Shown here: piece by piece, positions 5,703 through 7,364 of the stretch
Position numbering within the stretch: the stretch's first letter is position 1
Layout: every line of letters begins with the position of its first letter
Assembly (NCBI GenBank): GCA_902803245.1
Contig: CADCPJ010000024.1
Span: 1-7,364 of the forward strand
Source of the DNA: an uncultured Lachnospiraceae bacterium
GTDB lineage: Bacteria > Bacillota > Clostridia > Lachnospirales > Lachnospiraceae
Direction of reading: 5' to 3'
Length of the DNA stretch: 7,364 bases
The notes under the pieces: model-generated
Seen by the model: the letters and a program-made list of their open reading frames with translations, nothing else
Databases searched by the model: none
Told to the model about the DNA's origin: nothing
Position numbers and translations under genes: made by a program

Positions 5703-7364
5703 TCACCCGCGCATCGGATGATCCTTCCTGCGGTCTGTAAGAAGCAGTGTCCCTCTCTTCTTCCTGATGCGGCAAAGTGCGATATAGAGAGCGCTCGCCG
5801 CAAGGCCCATAAGGCTTAAAATGAGTCCGGCTTTAAGTCCCGGCACGGTGTAGCGCAGCTCGATCCGGTTCCTGCCCGCGTGAATCCTCACGGCCATCAT
5901 CCCGTTAATATCGAGGATCCCGGTCTTATTTCCGTCCACATACGCGGACCAGCCCGAGTCGTAAGGGATCGAATAGAACGCATACTTCTCGCTGTCCGCA
6001 AGAATCGTCGAAGCATAGCTCGAAGTCGTTCTGACGACATCGGAAGAGCACTCCTCCTGATGTCCCCTGCTGATCTCCTCGAGCTGTCCGGCGCCGGCTT
6101 CTCCGTCCGTTTTCGGGTCGTAGTGCCGGAGGATGTCCTTTACTTCTTCCTCGTCCTCATCGGATACGACGAGTGTCTTCAGCATGACGATGGCCTTGTC
6201 CGCATCGGGCTTCTCCGCGAATTCGGATGCCGTCATGTAGGTGTCGTAGGTGAAGCCGATGGGCGGGATGGAGTTGTCCTCGTAGATATAATACTTCCTG
6301 TTCTTTCCCTCCGCGATCTGTTTGGGAATGCCCCGGTCCGGGTCCTCCTTGGTCAGGTACTCATACCGCGCGGACACAAGGTTATGGAGTCCTTCCGGCG
6401 CGTCCGGGGACTTCACGTCTCTCTTTAGCCCGAGGGCCGTGTAGAACCGGAAGATCGAGCCTGAGACCGTGCTGCAGAAATTCGCAGTGGTCTGGAAGCC
6501 GTGGGTCAGCGTCTCGGGGTTGTCCCTGTTTTGAAAGCGGTACTCCGGGCCCGGATCCTCAAATTGCGCTGAAGTCACAATCCGGTCATGAAGCCCGTCC
6601 GCCTGCTCCACGTTCGCCTCGTGGTAGAGAAAGAGTACGCCGGCAGTTGTCCCTATGGAGAAGAGAATCACGCCCGCCCTCATAAAGAGATCCCTGCGTT
6701 TTTTCATCTGCGTCATGATGATCCATGTGAGGAGGGTCCCGGCGGCGGCCACACAGGTCCACACCGCAAACAGGTCTCCGCGGTAGATCTTGCTCTCCCC
6801 CGCGCTGTTCCACGGCACAAAGACGAGGAACACTATGAAAAAGGCCGTGATGAGTCCCCAGATGAGAGCTGCGCCGTTCACCGCCTTCTGAACGGGAGTC
6901 GGCTCGTCGTACACCCTCGCCTCCCTCTCCGCCTGGTCAAACACGAAGGCGGCCGAGAGCGCAAAGAGAAGCACCGGCATATAGAACCATCTGTGGTAGA
7001 GGCCGGCAAAGAGCGAGAAGGCAGCATTTAAGATCGGCACGACGGCCATGACGAGGCACCATTTCAGCATCCTCGTGACCCAGTGCTTCCTGCGCACTTT
7101 TATAAATGCAATGACAAGCACGAGCCCTGCCATCGGGATGTAAGCGGCGCAGGAGGCAAAATTGTGCTCGATCACCGAGCTCTGGTTGGACATCACCTCC
7201 CCGGGAAAGATCAGCGCCTTCAGTATGTAGAGGTATCTCTCCGTGGAGAAGACGAGGGAGTTGTTGCCGTAGTAGTCGAATTTCACCCTCGGGTTCTGCA
7301 TCGTGAAGTAGACCGACGGGAGGAGCAGGAGCATCCCGCCCATGACCCCTAAAACCGCCTCGAA
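5703..7364 (-). CDS. YfhO-family polytopic membrane protein, C-terminal part (cut by window edge)
   Basis: The frame is open to the right edge (it begins FEAVLGVMGGMLLLLPS), so the first methionine in view (7343) is internal; 553 residues are present of a family I recall as about 850-900. Hydrophobic segments lie at roughly 1-21, 72-90, 100-122, 126-144, 165-187, 200-222 and 230-248. A large extracytoplasmic region of over 200 residues follows, then one last helix near 515-533 and a basic cytoplasmic tail. Family marks are YHRWFYMPVLLFALSAA within the membrane part, PPIGFTYDTYMTASEF in the soluble part, and the C-terminal beta-rich YSIPYDSGWSAYVDG...IHAGRNRIELRYTVPG module just before the final helix. 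YfhO-type proteins are GT-C-like; Bacillus YfhO has been linked to glycosylation of lipoteichoic acid, so an envelope glycosylation role is likely, but the substrate is unknown. The stop is 27 bases beyond the plus-strand terminator, so it is convergent with the small gene; no terminator of its own is evident. Confidence 0.93.
   Translation of the reverse strand, partial: FEAVLGVMGGMLLLLPSVYFTMQNPRVKFDYYGNNSLVFSTERYLYILKALIFPGEVMSNQSSVIEHNFASCAAYIPMAGLVLVIAFIKVRRKHWVTRMLKWCLVMAVVPILNAAFSLFAGLYHRWFYMPVLLFALSAAFVFDQAEREARVYDEPTPVQKAVNGAALIWGLITAFFIVFLVFVPWNSAGESKIYRGDLFAVWTCVAAAGTLLTWIIMTQMKKRRDLFMRAGVILFSIGTTAGVLFLYHEANVEQADGLHDRIVTSAQFEDPGPEYRFQNRDNPETLTHGFQTTANFCSTVSGSIFRFYTALGLKRDVKSPDAPEGLHNLVSARYEYLTKEDPDRGIPKQIAEGKNRKYYIYEDNSIPPIGFTYDTYMTASEFAEKPDADKAIVMLKTLVVSDEDEEEVKDILRHYDPKTDGEAGAGQLEEISRGHQEECSSDVVRTTSSYASTILADSEKYAFYSIPYDSGWSAYVDGNKTGILDINGMMAVRIHAGRNRIELRYTVPGLKAGLILSLMGLAASALYIALCRIRKKRGTLLLTDRRKDHPMRG

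Noticed and set aside
5880..6428. Plus-strand frame of 182 codons within the YfhO-family region
   Set aside because: It is opposite the extracytoplasmic part of the YfhO-family protein, with no ribosome binding site or recognisable domain.
7341..7343. ATG at 7343 as the true start of the YfhO-family gene
   Set aside because: The frame stays open to the edge with FEAVLGV upstream, which continues the hydrophobic segment, and the family's N-terminal several hundred residues are missing; the gene is cut by the window.

Overview
The window looks like chromosomal DNA from an anaerobic, moderately GC-rich Firmicute of class Clostridia, probably Lachnospiraceae-like. This rests on a single-polypeptide pyruvate:ferredoxin oxidoreductase, strong AAGGAGG-type ribosome binding sites, sigma-A-like promoter hexamers, a YkpA/YbiT-type ABC-F protein, a VanZ-like protein and a YfhO-type membrane protein. 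The genus is inferred from family resemblance only.

Layout: almost everything reads on the minus strand. From right to left along transcription these are: the C-terminal ~553 residues of a YfhO-family membrane protein (cut by the right edge, stop at 5703); a short region holding one plus-strand gene; then a tight minus-strand group. That group is a VanZ-like membrane protein (5381-4743), an ABC-F ATPase overlapping it by 8 bases (4750-3110), and a polytopic membrane protein starting 6 bases later (3103-2075). After a 179-base gap containing a degenerate 38-bp tandem repeat comes a second membrane protein (1895-1158) that looks like the C-terminal half of the same kind of polypeptide. Last is the N-terminal ~353 residues of pyruvate:ferredoxin oxidoreductase (start at 1061, cut by the left edge), with its own strong promoter.

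The exception to the minus-strand layout is a 41-codon plus-strand gene at 5469-5594. It has a near-perfect Shine-Dalgarno, encodes one predicted membrane helix and is followed by a 12-bp stem plus T-run terminator. It is divergent from the VanZ-like gene and convergent with the YfhO-family gene.

Functionally, the window combines central anaerobic metabolism (pyruvate to acetyl-CoA) with an envelope and translation-related group: VanZ-like, ABC-F, and GT-C-like or uncharacterised polytopic proteins. I see no CRISPR array, insertion sequence, tRNA, rRNA or phage gene. I see no strong evidence of an entirely new system. The points most worth checking are the small plus-strand membrane peptide, the apparently split membrane protein with a repeat between its halves, and the non-canonical ATPase motifs of the ABC-F protein.
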